The position numbers were made by a program, and so were the translations under genes. Source: Dehalococcoidales bacterium (GTDB lineage: Bacteria; Chloroflexota; Dehalococcoidia; Dehalococcoidales; JAFGLR01). From it: DNA of 35,377 bases. The DNA lies in NCBI GenBank assembly GCA_016927955.1, contig JAFGLR010000024.1, positions 1-35,377 on the forward strand. The letters run 5' to 3'. The notes beneath the pieces are model-generated. The model saw nothing but the letters and a program-made list of their open reading frames with translations. It made no database searches and was not told where the DNA came from. This document shows, in pieces, positions 16,285-24,228 of this stretch. Within the stretch, counting starts at the first letter, position 1, and every line of letters begins with the position of its first letter.

Positions 16285-16316
16285 TGTACATTTGTACTAA
16301 GGTACTAATGTACACG
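16285..16316. promoter_or_regulatory. Four tandem 8-bp GTAC boxes, predicted RHH operator
   Basis: Four contiguous octamers TGTACATT, TGTACTAA, GGTACTAA and TGTACACG place the self-complementary tetramer GTAC at 16286, 16294, 16302 and 16310, exactly 8 bp apart. The whole array is also close to palindromic. Tandem 8-bp boxes are the layout bound cooperatively by MetJ, an RHH dimer. The array begins 15 bp upstream of the RHH-receiver start codon and lies at or just after the predicted transcription start. Confidence 0.7.
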
Positions 16317-16320
16317 CATA

Positions 16321-16348
16321 ATTTTATAGTATATTATCATTAAGTCAA
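16321..16348 (-). promoter_or_regulatory. Predicted sigma-70 promoter of the RHH-regulator/hdr/mvh operon
   Basis: On the minus strand TTGACT (16348-16343) and TAAAAT (16326-16321) are separated by 16 bp. Initiation would fall at about 16314, in the upstream edge of the GTAC box array. The operator would then cover the start of transcription. Confidence 0.55.
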
Positions 16349-16666
16349 AGAAAAATCAAGGGGTTTAAGAAAATATTTTTAGGGATTTTCGTAAAAGATT
16401 TTTACCTAGGAAATAATATTATGAATATATTTCGTAGAATAAAAGGGGAAGAATTTAAGTATAGTAAGCATGGGATTATTGACGTACTCTTGAAAGTTAA
16501 AAATTCTTAAACTAACCTAACCATGGTGTTTAAGCTCTTGTAAGTCCGAGATGAATTTTTACCTATGCACTGATATATCGCCACCTTGAAAGAGACGCTG
16601 TATACATAGACTGACTATAAATTTATCCAATAGATAAATTAAACAAAGATAAAAATAAAGTGGAAC
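16349..16666. other. AT-rich intergenic region between the operon promoter and tRNA-Glu
   Basis: About 320 bp separate the promoter from the tRNA gene. The only ORF I notice is a 29-codon plus-strand frame at 16421-16510 (MNIFRRIKGEEFK...), with an AGGAAA motif upstream and no recognisable similarity. I do not call it a gene. No repeats, integrase fragment or terminator with a convincing T-run was seen. Confidence 0.5.
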
Positions 16667-16740
16667 TAGCGCATACCGGATTCGAACCGGTGATCTCGTC
16701 CTTGAGAGGGACGCGTCCTAGGCCGCTAGACGAATGCGCC
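16667..16740 (-). tRNA. tRNA-Glu (anticodon CUC)
   Basis: The minus strand gives a full 74-nt cloverleaf. The acceptor is GGCGCAT/ATGCGCT with a G-U closing pair. The D-arm is typical of tRNA-Glu (TCGTCTAGCGGCCTAGGACG). The anticodon stem CGTCC/GGACG has loop CTCTCAA, so the anticodon is CTC. The T-arm is ACCGG-TTCGAAT-CCGGT. The discriminator base is A and the CCA end is not encoded. The 3' end (16667-16680) is duplicated at 4006-4019. tRNA 3' ends are common integration targets. Confidence 0.95.
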
Positions 16741-16807
16741 ACATTTGAAAATACGGTTATTTAGCCCGTTGGGAAATCGGCTCTTTACTCACCAGCCGAT
16801 ATTGTTT

Positions 16808-16836
16808 ATTATATCAGTAAGCCTGTAGTGGGGCAA
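16808..16836 (-). promoter_or_regulatory. Predicted promoter of tRNA-Glu
   Basis: On the minus strand TTGCCC (16836-16831) and a perfect TATAAT (16813-16808) are 17 bp apart, about 68 bp upstream of the tRNA. The short leader would contain an ATCGGCT/AGCCGAT hairpin (16776-16800). Confidence 0.55.
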
Positions 16837-16869
16837 ACGGTCTTATTATTTACCGCGTCTGGAGATAAT

Positions 16870-18591
16870 ATGAGTCCAGCTGATGGGCACTTGATTTCAG
16901 TTGCCAGAGGTTTCCAATCTGCCGACCTTATTTTTAATAATGCCAGCATCGTTAATGTATTTTCCGGGGAAATCGAATACGGCAATGTGGCTGTTTTTAA
17001 CGGCCGGATTGTCGGTATCGGCGACTACCGTGACGCTAAAGAGGTAATCGACTTAAAAGGCAAATACCTGGTTCCCGGTCTGATTGACGGTCACGTGCAC
17101 CTGGAAAGCTCGATGCTGGATGTAGGGCAATATGCCCGTGCGGTAGTTTCTCACGGGACACTTGCCATTATCACCGACCTGCATGAAATTAGTAATGTCA
17201 GCGGGCTGGCTGGTATTCGCTATATTTTAAACGCGGCGCTTAATTTACCACTGGCTATCTATTTAATGGCGCCTTCCTGCGTCCCGGCGACCAATCTTGA
17301 GACATCGGGAGCGGTTATCGGTCCTGCCGAAATCCGAAAAATCCTCAAACTTAAGCAATGTATCGGTCTGGGTGAAATGATGAACTATCCCGGCGTACTT
17401 TTCAGGGATGCCGGTGTTCTGGAAAAAATTAATTCAGCTTCAGGTAAAGTCGTTGACGGGCATTCTCCGGGAGTCAAAGGTAAAGACTTAAATGCATATA
17501 TCGGAGCCGGTATTGCATCCGACCATGAGTCGGTATTGTTGGAAGAAGCCCGTGAAAAGTTAATGCGTGGTATGCACGTGATGATTCGGGAAGGGTCCTC
17601 AGAGAAAAATCTGGATACTCTTTTACCGTTGGTTACGGAAAGAACTTACCCCCGGTGTTTGTTTGTCGTTGACGACCGTAATTGTGTTGACTTACTTAAA
17701 GACGGTGATATGGATGCCGTCATTCGTAAAGCCATCCGAGGCGGTCTGGACCCTATACGGGCTGTACAATTAGCCACGATTAATGCGGCACAATATTTCC
17801 GTCTTAACTCGCTGGGGGCTATTGCTCCGGGTTATCTGGCTAACATGCTCGTCCTGGATGATTTAAAGAGTTTTAAAATTAACTCTGTCTATTATCGGGG
17901 TAATCTAGTCGCTAAACAGGGAAAAGCTCTTTTTGACGTTAATCAAAAGGCAGGCCGTGTTTTACGCCATACGGTAAAAGTGAAGCCATTTAACCTTAAA
18001 GCACTGGCACTTACGGCTTCAGGAGAACAAGAACCTGTTATCGAAGTCATACCCGGTCAGATTGTAACAAAAAAGACCTATGTATCAATGAAGCCAGTCG
18101 GAGGATTCATCCAGCCGGATATCGAACGTGATATACTTAAACTTGCGGTTATAGAACGCCATCAGGCTACCGGTAATATCGGTGTCGGTCTGGTAAAAGG
18201 CTTCGGATTAAAAAGAGGTGCGTTAGCTTCTTCCGTAGCCCATGATTCTCATAATATTGTTGTCGTCGGTACTAACGATATGGATATATCTCTTGCCGTT
18301 AAAGAAATCGAAAAGCTACAGGGCGGGCTGGTAGTAGTAGCCGATGGCAAAGTATTAGGGTCTTTGGCTCTCCCCGTTGCCGGATTACTATCCGACCAGC
18401 CGTTGGAGGAAGTTGTTAGTAATTTAAGTAAATTAGAGCAACAAGCCCTAGATTTGGGTTGTTCTTTACCGTCACCTTTCTCCACGTTATCGTTTTTAGC
18501 TTTACCGGTGATTCCGGAATTAAGGCTAACCGATTTGGGATTGGTGGATGTGATTGAATTTAAATTAATCAAACGCAGTAAGGAGTCTTAA
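16870..18591 (+). CDS. ade: Adenine deaminase
   Basis: This amidohydrolase converts adenine to hypoxanthine and ammonia in purine salvage. The metal-binding motif LIDGHVHLESSML lies near residue 70, followed by HEISNVSG, SCVPATNLETSGA, GHSPGVKGKDL and SDHESVLLEEAREKL, then the C-terminal half typical of bacterial Ade with VAHDSHNIVVVGTND. The ORF track starts at GTG 16828, but the ATG at 16870 has GGAG at suitable spacing and gives 573 aa, the usual length. A phosphoribosyltransferase gene follows after 6 bp, which fits a purine salvage pair. Confidence 0.93.
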   Translation: MSPADGHLISVARGFQSADLIFNNASIVNVFSGEIEYGNVAVFNGRIVGIGDYRDAKEVIDLKGKYLVPGLIDGHVHLESSMLDVGQYARAVVSHGTLAIITDLHEISNVSGLAGIRYILNAALNLPLAIYLMAPSCVPATNLETSGAVIGPAEIRKILKLKQCIGLGEMMNYPGVLFRDAGVLEKINSASGKVVDGHSPGVKGKDLNAYIGAGIASDHESVLLEEAREKLMRGMHVMIREGSSEKNLDTLLPLVTERTYPRCLFVVDDRNCVDLLKDGDMDAVIRKAIRGGLDPIRAVQLATINAAQYFRLNSLGAIAPGYLANMLVLDDLKSFKINSVYYRGNLVAKQGKALFDVNQKAGRVLRHTVKVKPFNLKALALTASGEQEPVIEVIPGQIVTKKTYVSMKPVGGFIQPDIERDILKLAVIERHQATGNIGVGLVKGFGLKRGALASSVAHDSHNIVVVGTNDMDISLAVKEIEKLQGGLVVVADGKVLGSLALPVAGLLSDQPLEEVVSNLSKLEQQALDLGCSLPSPFSTLSFLALPVIPELRLTDLGLVDVIEFKLIKRSKES

Positions 18592-18597
18592 TATTTA

Positions 18598-19263
18598 ATG
18601 AAACCTGATATAATCTTCGATAACCGGCATGATGCGGGTAGAAAACTCGCTGAGGTATTGAGCCAATATCAGGGCAAGCCGGTGGTGGTCTTAGCTATTC
18701 CAAATGGCGGAGTACCGATAGGGTTGGAAGTGGCGAAAGCCATTAATGCCGAGTTCGATGTCGTCATTACACGGAAAATTCCGATGCCCCTCAGTCCGGA
18801 AGGCGGCTTTGGCGCTATTGCCGATGACGGTACGATGATTCTTAACGAAAACATCGTGAAAAAAATTAACCTGACGATGCCCCAAATCGATTATGAGGCA
18901 AATAAAGTCCGCTCGGTAATTAAGAAACGTACGCTACTTTACCGCGGCAATCGTCCATTGACTAGAGTCCTCGGTAAATCGGTTATCGTTATCGATGACG
19001 GTCTGGCTTCCGGTATTACAATGAAAGCCGCCGTTACATCTATCCGGCATCGCCGGCCTAAAGAAATTATCGTAGCGGTTCCTACTGCTTCAACAACCGC
19101 CTTGCCTCTGGTGAGGCCGGTGGCTGACAGGGTTATCACCTGTATCACGGGGGCACCGCCTTATGCGGTATCCGATTATTACCGCCACTGGTATGATGTC
19201 CCAGATGACGAAGTCGTAAAAGTACTGGAAAACTGGCGGGCCCAACATATAATGCGGGTCTAG
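18598..19263 (+). CDS. Phosphoribosyltransferase family protein
   Basis: This 221-aa type I phosphoribosyltransferase fold has the PRPP-binding signature VIVIDDGLASGITM in the middle, VVVLAIPNGGVPIGLEVAKAI near the N-terminus and a distal hood region (PVADRVITCITGAPPYAVSDYYRHW). This form matches the broad group of predicted phosphoribosyltransferases that are not clear orthologues of hpt, apt or pyrE. AAGGAG precedes the ATG. It is co-transcribed with ade, so a purine base is a reasonable substrate guess, though the enzyme could also act as a hydrolase or regulator. Confidence 0.82.
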   Translation: MKPDIIFDNRHDAGRKLAEVLSQYQGKPVVVLAIPNGGVPIGLEVAKAINAEFDVVITRKIPMPLSPEGGFGAIADDGTMILNENIVKKINLTMPQIDYEANKVRSVIKKRTLLYRGNRPLTRVLGKSVIVIDDGLASGITMKAAVTSIRHRRPKEIIVAVPTASTTALPLVRPVADRVITCITGAPPYAVSDYYRHWYDVPDDEVVKVLENWRAQHIMRV

Positions 19264-19341
19264 TTCATCAGCCTAATCGTTGCCCGGCTTCTATATTAAT
19301 ATGTAGAACTGAAACGATTGAGTATTCCGGGTGCTATTATT

Positions 19342-19371
19342 TTGTTTCATTCACTACCTTTCCGATATAAT
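19342..19371 (+). promoter_or_regulatory. Predicted promoter ahead of the MBL hydrolase gene
   Basis: TTGTTT (19342-19347) and a perfect TATAAT (19366-19371) are 18 bp apart. The perfect -10 box lies 7 bp before the GGAGGG ribosome-binding site of the next gene, so the transcript leader would be very short. Confidence 0.4.
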
Positions 19372-19386
19372 GAAATTGGAGGGACT

Positions 19387-20049
19387 ATGAAGCTAACCGA
19401 TAATATTTATTTTTATCCGGAAACCGGGATGCTGGATGCCAATACTTATGTTATCAAAGATGAAATGAATATTCTCGTTGACCCCGGAGCATCACGCAAA
19501 ACACCATCTTTAGTCCGGGCGATGCAAAAAGACGGTATAAAACCAGAAGATATTAAAATTATTCTCAATACCCACTTACATCTAGACCATTACGAAGGAT
19601 GCCAGGATTTCAAAAAATTGTCCGGCGCCCGTATTCTGATTCATCCCAAACAAGAAGAGTTTTACGATTATTCGGTAAATCAAGTAGCCCAATTTTTCGG
19701 CATGCCGGTCCTTGAGTTTAAGGCAGACGCTCAAATCGAAGCTGACATTTTTAAAAATAGCCCGCTGGGTTTAGAGATTGTCTATGCTCCCGGCCACTCA
19801 TCGGATAGTATTTGTTTCTATTCGAAAAAGGAGAAATTCCTGGTCTGCGGTGATGTGATATTTCAAGCGAATACAGGCAGGGTTGACTTTCCGGGTGGCA
19901 GCGCCGCCCGTTTAAAACAGTCTATCGAAGAGTTGTCTAAGATGGATATCGAATACCTGCTGCCCGGACATATGGATATAATAGCCGGTGCAGATAACGT
20001 AAAGAAAAATTTCCAATACGTTAAAAATAATGTTTTTGAGTGGTTATAG
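19387..20049 (+). CDS. MBL-fold metallohydrolase (glyoxalase II-like)
   Basis: This 220-aa metallo-beta-lactamase-fold hydrolase has the metal site THLHLDHYEG (about residue 63), then APGHSSDSICFY, VCGDVIF and the terminal LLPGHMDI histidine. These supply a dinuclear zinc or iron site. The ORF track begins at 19318, but the ATG at 19387 is preceded by GGAGGG at good spacing and gives a start directly at the fold (MKLTDNIYFYPET). Glyoxalase II and many thioesterase-like or unknown hydrolases look alike, so the substrate is not assigned. The next gene begins 4 nt after its stop. Confidence 0.87.
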   Translation: MKLTDNIYFYPETGMLDANTYVIKDEMNILVDPGASRKTPSLVRAMQKDGIKPEDIKIILNTHLHLDHYEGCQDFKKLSGARILIHPKQEEFYDYSVNQVAQFFGMPVLEFKADAQIEADIFKNSPLGLEIVYAPGHSSDSICFYSKKEKFLVCGDVIFQANTGRVDFPGGSAARLKQSIEELSKMDIEYLLPGHMDIIAGADNVKKNFQYVKNNVFEWL

Positions 20050-20053
20050 AGTT

Positions 20054-21196
20054 ATGGCAGATTTAGTTACTAATACATTTGAAATCGGGCCGATTCGGCC
20101 GCCAAGCGAAGCCTATTCTTTACTGTTACGGATTACCCGTAACTGTCCGTGGAACCGTTGCCGGTTTTGTGATATTTACAAGGGTAAGAAGTTTGAACTC
20201 CGGCCGGTAGCCGATATTGAGCAGGAAATCGATACTACCCGACAAATGGTAGACCAGATAAAAGAAATTGCCAAGAGTAATTCCTGTAGTATTCAAGAAG
20301 CCGCAGCGATGATCTTAAACAACCCGCCGAGCGAAGCGTTTTATAGTGTTGCCTTATGGCAGTATAGCGGCGGAGAAAGCGTCTTTTTACAGGACGCCAA
20401 CACTTTGATCATGCCGACCGACCAGTTAGTCGAAGTACTGCAATATCTTAAGGCGACTTTTTCCGATATTAAGCGTATTACCAGCTACGGCCGGTCTCAT
20501 ACTGCCGCAAGAAAAACAGTCGAAGACCTGGTTCGATTAAAGGAAGCCGGACTTTCCCGGCTGCATATTGGTTTGGAATCGGGCCATAATCCGGTATTAG
20601 AGTATGTTGACAAGGGAATAACCGCAGACGACCATATTAAGGGCGGCCGGAATATTAAGGCCTCCGGTATCGAGCTTAGTGAATATCTGTTGCTGGGTCT
20701 TGGCGGAAAAGCAATGACCCGCGAGCATGCTTTGGAATCGGCTCGTGTATTGAGTGCAATCGACCCTGATTTTATTCGTATCAGGACTCTTACCGTGAAA
20801 ACAGGAATGCTAATGTATCCGGATGTTGCCGCTGGAAAATTTGTCCGTTTGACGGATGACGAATTAGCCGCAGAAGAACGGCTGTTTATCGAAAATCTTA
20901 ATTGTACCTCGTATTTAGCCAGTGACCATGCCACTAATCTTTTCCAGGAAATCGAAGGCAGGCTGCCGGAAAGCAAGCCGCATTTTCTGGAGATTATCGA
21001 CCGTTTTCTGGCTCTCGAACCGGAGGAGCGGATGAATTATAAACTCGGCCGGCGGATGAACGTTTATTTAAGTCTCGATGATTTGGATAATGAAGATAAA
21101 CGCAATACTGTAGAAAGGTTTAAGCAGGGTCTGATTTCATCCGGACGTGGTGTAAATGATGATGCCATTTTTTGGCTGATGGAGAGATTTGTTTAG
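20054..21196 (+). CDS. Radical SAM protein with CX4CX2C cluster motif
   Basis: This 380-aa radical SAM enzyme has its Fe-S site near the N-terminus: CPWNRCRFC (Cys31, Cys36, Cys39). The spacing is CX4CX2C instead of the canonical CX3CX2C. Later features are YSGGESVFLQDANTL, ITSYGRSHTA, LHIGLESGHNPVLEYVDKG and LLLGLGG, which follow the usual order of SAM-binding strands in COG1032/Elp3-like proteins. There is no B12-binding domain. I choose the ATG at 20054, 4 nt after the MBL stop, because the track start overlaps the upstream gene. It overlaps the next gene by one base. The substrate is unknown. Confidence 0.85.
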   Translation: MADLVTNTFEIGPIRPPSEAYSLLLRITRNCPWNRCRFCDIYKGKKFELRPVADIEQEIDTTRQMVDQIKEIAKSNSCSIQEAAAMILNNPPSEAFYSVALWQYSGGESVFLQDANTLIMPTDQLVEVLQYLKATFSDIKRITSYGRSHTAARKTVEDLVRLKEAGLSRLHIGLESGHNPVLEYVDKGITADDHIKGGRNIKASGIELSEYLLLGLGGKAMTREHALESARVLSAIDPDFIRIRTLTVKTGMLMYPDVAAGKFVRLTDDELAAEERLFIENLNCTSYLASDHATNLFQEIEGRLPESKPHFLEIIDRFLALEPEERMNYKLGRRMNVYLSLDDLDNEDKRNTVERFKQGLISSGRGVNDDAIFWLMERFV

Positions 21197-21675
21197 TGCC
21201 GCAAATTGCCGCCGAAATAGGTAAATTGCTGCTTCGGAAAAAACTCACTCTAGGCACGGTAGAATCGGCTACCGGCGGCTTAATTTCACATACTATTACT
21301 AATGTTCCCGGAAGTTCGGATTATTACGCGGGTTCGATAATATCTTATAGTAACGAAGCCAAAATTAAAATCGTGGGCGTTAAGGCGGCTACTTTAAAAA
21401 AATACGGTGCCGTCAGTTCTCAGGTTGCCGAGCAAATGGCCTCAGGCGGACGTAATTTACTAAAGGTGGATATCTGTCTGTCCGATACCGGTATTGCCGG
21501 CCCGGCCGGTGCCACGCTGGATAAACCGGTCGGCCTTTTCTACCTCGGCTTGGCCGGACCCACCGGCACGTTTAGCTGCAAGCATGTTTTCGAGGGTAAC
21601 CGGACGCAGAATAAACAAGCCGCCGCGCAAACTGCCTTAAAATGGCTGAAAGAATATCTCGATAACCTTAAATAA
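21196..21675 (+). CDS. pncC: CinA C-terminal-like nicotinamide-nucleotide amidohydrolase
   Basis: This 160-aa CinA C-terminal domain protein (PncC) deamidates nicotinamide mononucleotide in NAD recycling. The motifs are TVESATGGLISHTITNVPGSSDYYAGSIISYSNEAK, VSSQVAEQMASGGR and DTGIAGPAGAT. The ORF track begins at an ATG inside the radical SAM gene. The GTG at 21196 shares one base with that gene's TAG stop (TAGTG), has GGAGAG upstream and yields the standard length. The N-terminal MoaB-like half of full CinA is absent, as in PncC of many bacteria. Confidence 0.87.
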   Translation: MPQIAAEIGKLLLRKKLTLGTVESATGGLISHTITNVPGSSDYYAGSIISYSNEAKIKIVGVKAATLKKYGAVSSQVAEQMASGGRNLLKVDICLSDTGIAGPAGATLDKPVGLFYLGLAGPTGTFSCKHVFEGNRTQNKQAAAQTALKWLKEYLDNLK

Positions 21676-21676
21676 A

Positions 21677-22015
21677 ATGAAACAATTTCGTGATGTTACC
21701 GGACGTGACTACATTAAGATGGCCTTATGGGTTGTTCTTTATATTGCAGTTATCACAGTCGGTTCAATTTATCTCTTGGTGTATTACCCGCCATATGGAG
21801 CAATGCTCTGGGTATTAATTATAATAATCGGTCTATATTTACTGGTTCGGTGGACTGCCCGTAATTTTGGATATCATTGTCCCAATTGTGAATATGATTT
21901 TGAATTATCGCCTTTCCGTGATTTCATAAGTATACATGCGGGTAGTCAAAAACTGCTTGTATGTCCGCGGTGCCGTCATAAGTCCTGGATGGCACCCGGA
22001 AAAATAATCCGATAG
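21677..22015 (+). CDS. Small two-TM protein with C-terminal zinc ribbon
   Basis: This 112-aa protein of unknown function has two hydrophobic helices at about 15-37 and 41-58. A cytoplasmic zinc ribbon follows, with cysteine pairs CPNC (68, 71) and CPRC (96, 99). The ATG follows the pncC stop by one base, so it is translated from the same message. I do not recognise a named family. The layout suggests a membrane-tethered adaptor. Confidence 0.7.
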   Translation: MKQFRDVTGRDYIKMALWVVLYIAVITVGSIYLLVYYPPYGAMLWVLIIIIGLYLLVRWTARNFGYHCPNCEYDFELSPFRDFISIHAGSQKLLVCPRCRHKSWMAPGKIIR

Positions 22016-22088
22016 TGTAAAAATATTGCCCGATAACGGTTTTCAATGATATACTTTGTCATTACTTTCTAGAAGGGATATATAATTT

Positions 22089-22817
22089 ATGAAAAGAGCA
22101 GACGGTCGTGCCTGGGACGGACTAAGACCGGTCAATTTCACTTTAAACTACCAGAGTTTTGCGGAAGGTTCGGTTCTGATTGAGCTTGGTAAGACCCGCG
22201 TGATTTGTGCGGTCAGTGTCGAAGACAGAGTGCCCTCATTCTTGAAAGGCAGCGGTACCGGTTGGGTAACCGCCGAATACTCGATGTTACCCCGTTCTAC
22301 CGTAACGCGTACGCAGCGTGATTCGGAAAAAGGACGCGTGGCCGGCAGAAGCCAGGAAATTCAACGCCTTATCGGACGCTCATTACGGGCGGTGGTGGAT
22401 ATGAAATCGCTCGGCGAGCGCACGCTCACCGTCGATTGTGACGTAATTCAGGCGGACGGCGGCACAAGAACGGCCTCTATCACCGGAGCTTACGTAGCCC
22501 TGTATCATGCCCTGAATAATCTGGCTAATATGGGTATTATCTCTACCGTTCCTTTGAAATCTGCGGTAGCTGCCACCAGTGTCGGCATCGTTCATAACAA
22601 TATGCTATTAGACCTGTGCTACGACGAAGACAGCAGTGCCGCGGTGGACTTCAATGTCATCATGACCGACCGCAACGAGTACGTTGAAATCCAGGGCACG
22701 GCGGAAGGTAAACCGTTTACGAAACAGAATTCCGACGAACTGCTGGCATTAGCAGAAAAAGGTATCAAGCAGCTTTTCGAGGCTCAAAACGCCGTGCTGA
22801 ATACGCTGAGAAAGTAA
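22089..22817 (+). CDS. rph: Ribonuclease PH
   Basis: This 242-aa phosphorolytic 3'-5' exoribonuclease trims tRNA 3' ends. It begins [15 protein letters not shown] and shows the conserved [21 protein letters not shown], the [14 protein letters not shown] phosphate region, [18 protein letters not shown] and [23 protein letters not shown]. The length and all landmarks are complete. An AAGGG ribosome-binding site lies 12 nt upstream. It is the last plus-strand gene before a perfect hairpin shared with the convergent proA. Confidence 0.95.
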   Translation: MKRADGRAWDGLRPVNFTLNYQSFAEGSVLIELGKTRVICAVSVEDRVPSFLKGSGTGWVTAEYSMLPRSTVTRTQRDSEKGRVAGRSQEIQRLIGRSLRAVVDMKSLGERTLTVDCDVIQADGGTRTASITGAYVALYHALNNLANMGIISTVPLKSAVAATSVGIVHNNMLLDLCYDEDSSAAVDFNVIMTDRNEYVEIQGTAEGKPFTKQNSDELLALAEKGIKQLFEAQNAVLNTLRK

Positions 22818-22837
22818 TGTATCTACTACAAATTAAC

Positions 22838-22876
22838 ATAACCCGTCATTCTGTGTTAGACAGAATGACGGGTTAT
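22838..22876. terminator. Perfect 17-bp hairpin between rph and proA
   Basis: ATAACCCGTCATTCTGT, a 5-nt loop GTTAG, and the exact reverse complement form a 17-bp stem between convergent genes. T-runs are weak on both sides, so it may act as a bidirectional terminator or be a dispersed palindromic repeat unit. No second copy was seen in this window. Confidence 0.6.
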
Positions 22877-22916
22877 AAATGTTCCGATTTCGTTATTCGT
22901 TCTTTTAGTTTGTTTA

Positions 22917-24197
22917 TTACGGCCTTACCTGTCCGTTGCCGTAGATAATCCATTTATAGCTGGTCAACTCTTTCAGTCCCATCGGGCCGCGGGCGTGCAT
23001 CTTCTGAGTGCTGATACCCACTTCCGCACCCAGTCCGAACTGACCGCCGTCGGTGTAACGGGTGCTGGCGTTTACGTAAACCGCCGCTGCGTCCACCTCA
23101 TTCAGGAATCGCTGTCCCGAAGTGTAATCTTCGGTGACAATAGCTTCAGAATGACCGGAGCCGTAACGCTCGATATGAGCCAGGGCCTCGTCCAGAGAAT
23201 CAACGGTTTTTACTGCTGCCACTAGAGATAAATATTCCTTGCCCCAATCGGATGCGACTGCGGGAATAGCTTTGATACCGCTCTCCTTGACGAGTTTCAG
23301 CGATTTTTGGTCGCAGTGCAGTTCGACCTTAGCCTTAGCTAGTTCCGCCGCCATAAGAGGCAGGAATTCCTTAGCTATGTCTTTATGCAAGATGATAGTA
23401 TCCAGCGCATTGCATACGGTTGGCCGTTGCACTTTGGCATTAAAGACAATAGCCACCGCCTTATTAATATCGGCGGTCTTATCTACATAGGTATGGCAGA
23501 CCCCGATACCACCGGTAAGCACTGGCATCGAGGCATTTTCCGCTACGAAGCTGATTAATTGAGCTCCGCCGCGGGGTACTATCATATCGATGGTTTTCAT
23601 TTTCAGAATATGGCCGACCAGTGACCGGTCGGTATTATCGACAAATTGTACGGCATCTTCCGGTAAACCGGCACGTTTTACGGCATTGCGTATCAGCTTA
23701 ACCAGAGCGGTATTTGAATGAATCGTTTCACTGCCGCCGCGTAAAAATACAGCATTACCGGATTTTAAGCAAAGCACGGAGATATCGATAGTAACGTTCG
23801 GGCGGCTTTCGTAAATCGCTCCGATAACCCCAATGGGCACTCGCTTCTTCCCGATTTGCAGTCCGTTAGGCATTGTTCGCATTTCGAAGACTTCCCCTAC
23901 CGGGTCGGCTAACGCCGCTACCGCTAAAACATCTTTAGACATACCTTCAAGTCTGGCAACGTTCAACATCAGTCGGTCGAGCATTGCCGAATTCATACCG
24001 GATTTTCTGGCTGCATCATAGTCCTTTTTGTTTGCTTTAAGTATTTCATCCTGTTTGCTAATCAAATCATCGGCAATATTATGTAAAGCTTTGTTCTTGA
24101 TTTCCGTAGAAATATAGGCCATTTTCCGGGAGGCTTCTTTAGCTGCCCGGCCTTTGGCTTCCAGTTCCTGTTCGGCGGATATTTTCTTAGTCTTCAT
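22917..24197 (-). CDS. proA: Gamma-glutamyl phosphate reductase
   Basis: This 426-aa enzyme performs the second step of proline biosynthesis, reducing gamma-glutamyl phosphate with NADPH. The family motifs are KRVPIGVIGAIYESRPNVTIDISVLCLKSGNAVFLRGGSE, IDMIVPRGGAQLI and the catalytic cysteine region VQRPTVCNALDTI. GLGAEVGISTQKMHARGPMGLKELTSYKWI lies at the C-terminus. GGAG precedes the ATG. It is third in the proB-methyltransferase-proA operon. Confidence 0.96.
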   Translation of the reverse strand: MKTKKISAEQELEAKGRAAKEASRKMAYISTEIKNKALHNIADDLISKQDEILKANKKDYDAARKSGMNSAMLDRLMLNVARLEGMSKDVLAVAALADPVGEVFEMRTMPNGLQIGKKRVPIGVIGAIYESRPNVTIDISVLCLKSGNAVFLRGGSETIHSNTALVKLIRNAVKRAGLPEDAVQFVDNTDRSLVGHILKMKTIDMIVPRGGAQLISFVAENASMPVLTGGIGVCHTYVDKTADINKAVAIVFNAKVQRPTVCNALDTIILHKDIAKEFLPLMAAELAKAKVELHCDQKSLKLVKESGIKAIPAVASDWGKEYLSLVAAVKTVDSLDEALAHIERYGSGHSEAIVTEDYTSGQRFLNEVDAAAVYVNASTRYTDGGQFGLGAEVGISTQKMHARGPMGLKELTSYKWIIYGNGQVRP

Positions 24198-24228
24198 TTT
24201 TAGTCTCCGTTACATTAGTAATAACATC

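Noticed and set aside
16421-16510. A 29-codon plus-strand ORF (MNIFRRIKGEEFKYSKHG...) in the region before tRNA-Glu, with AGGAAA upstream.
   Set aside because: Too short, with no recognised similarity and in AT-rich sequence where such frames arise by chance. Only conservation or ribosome profiling could support it.
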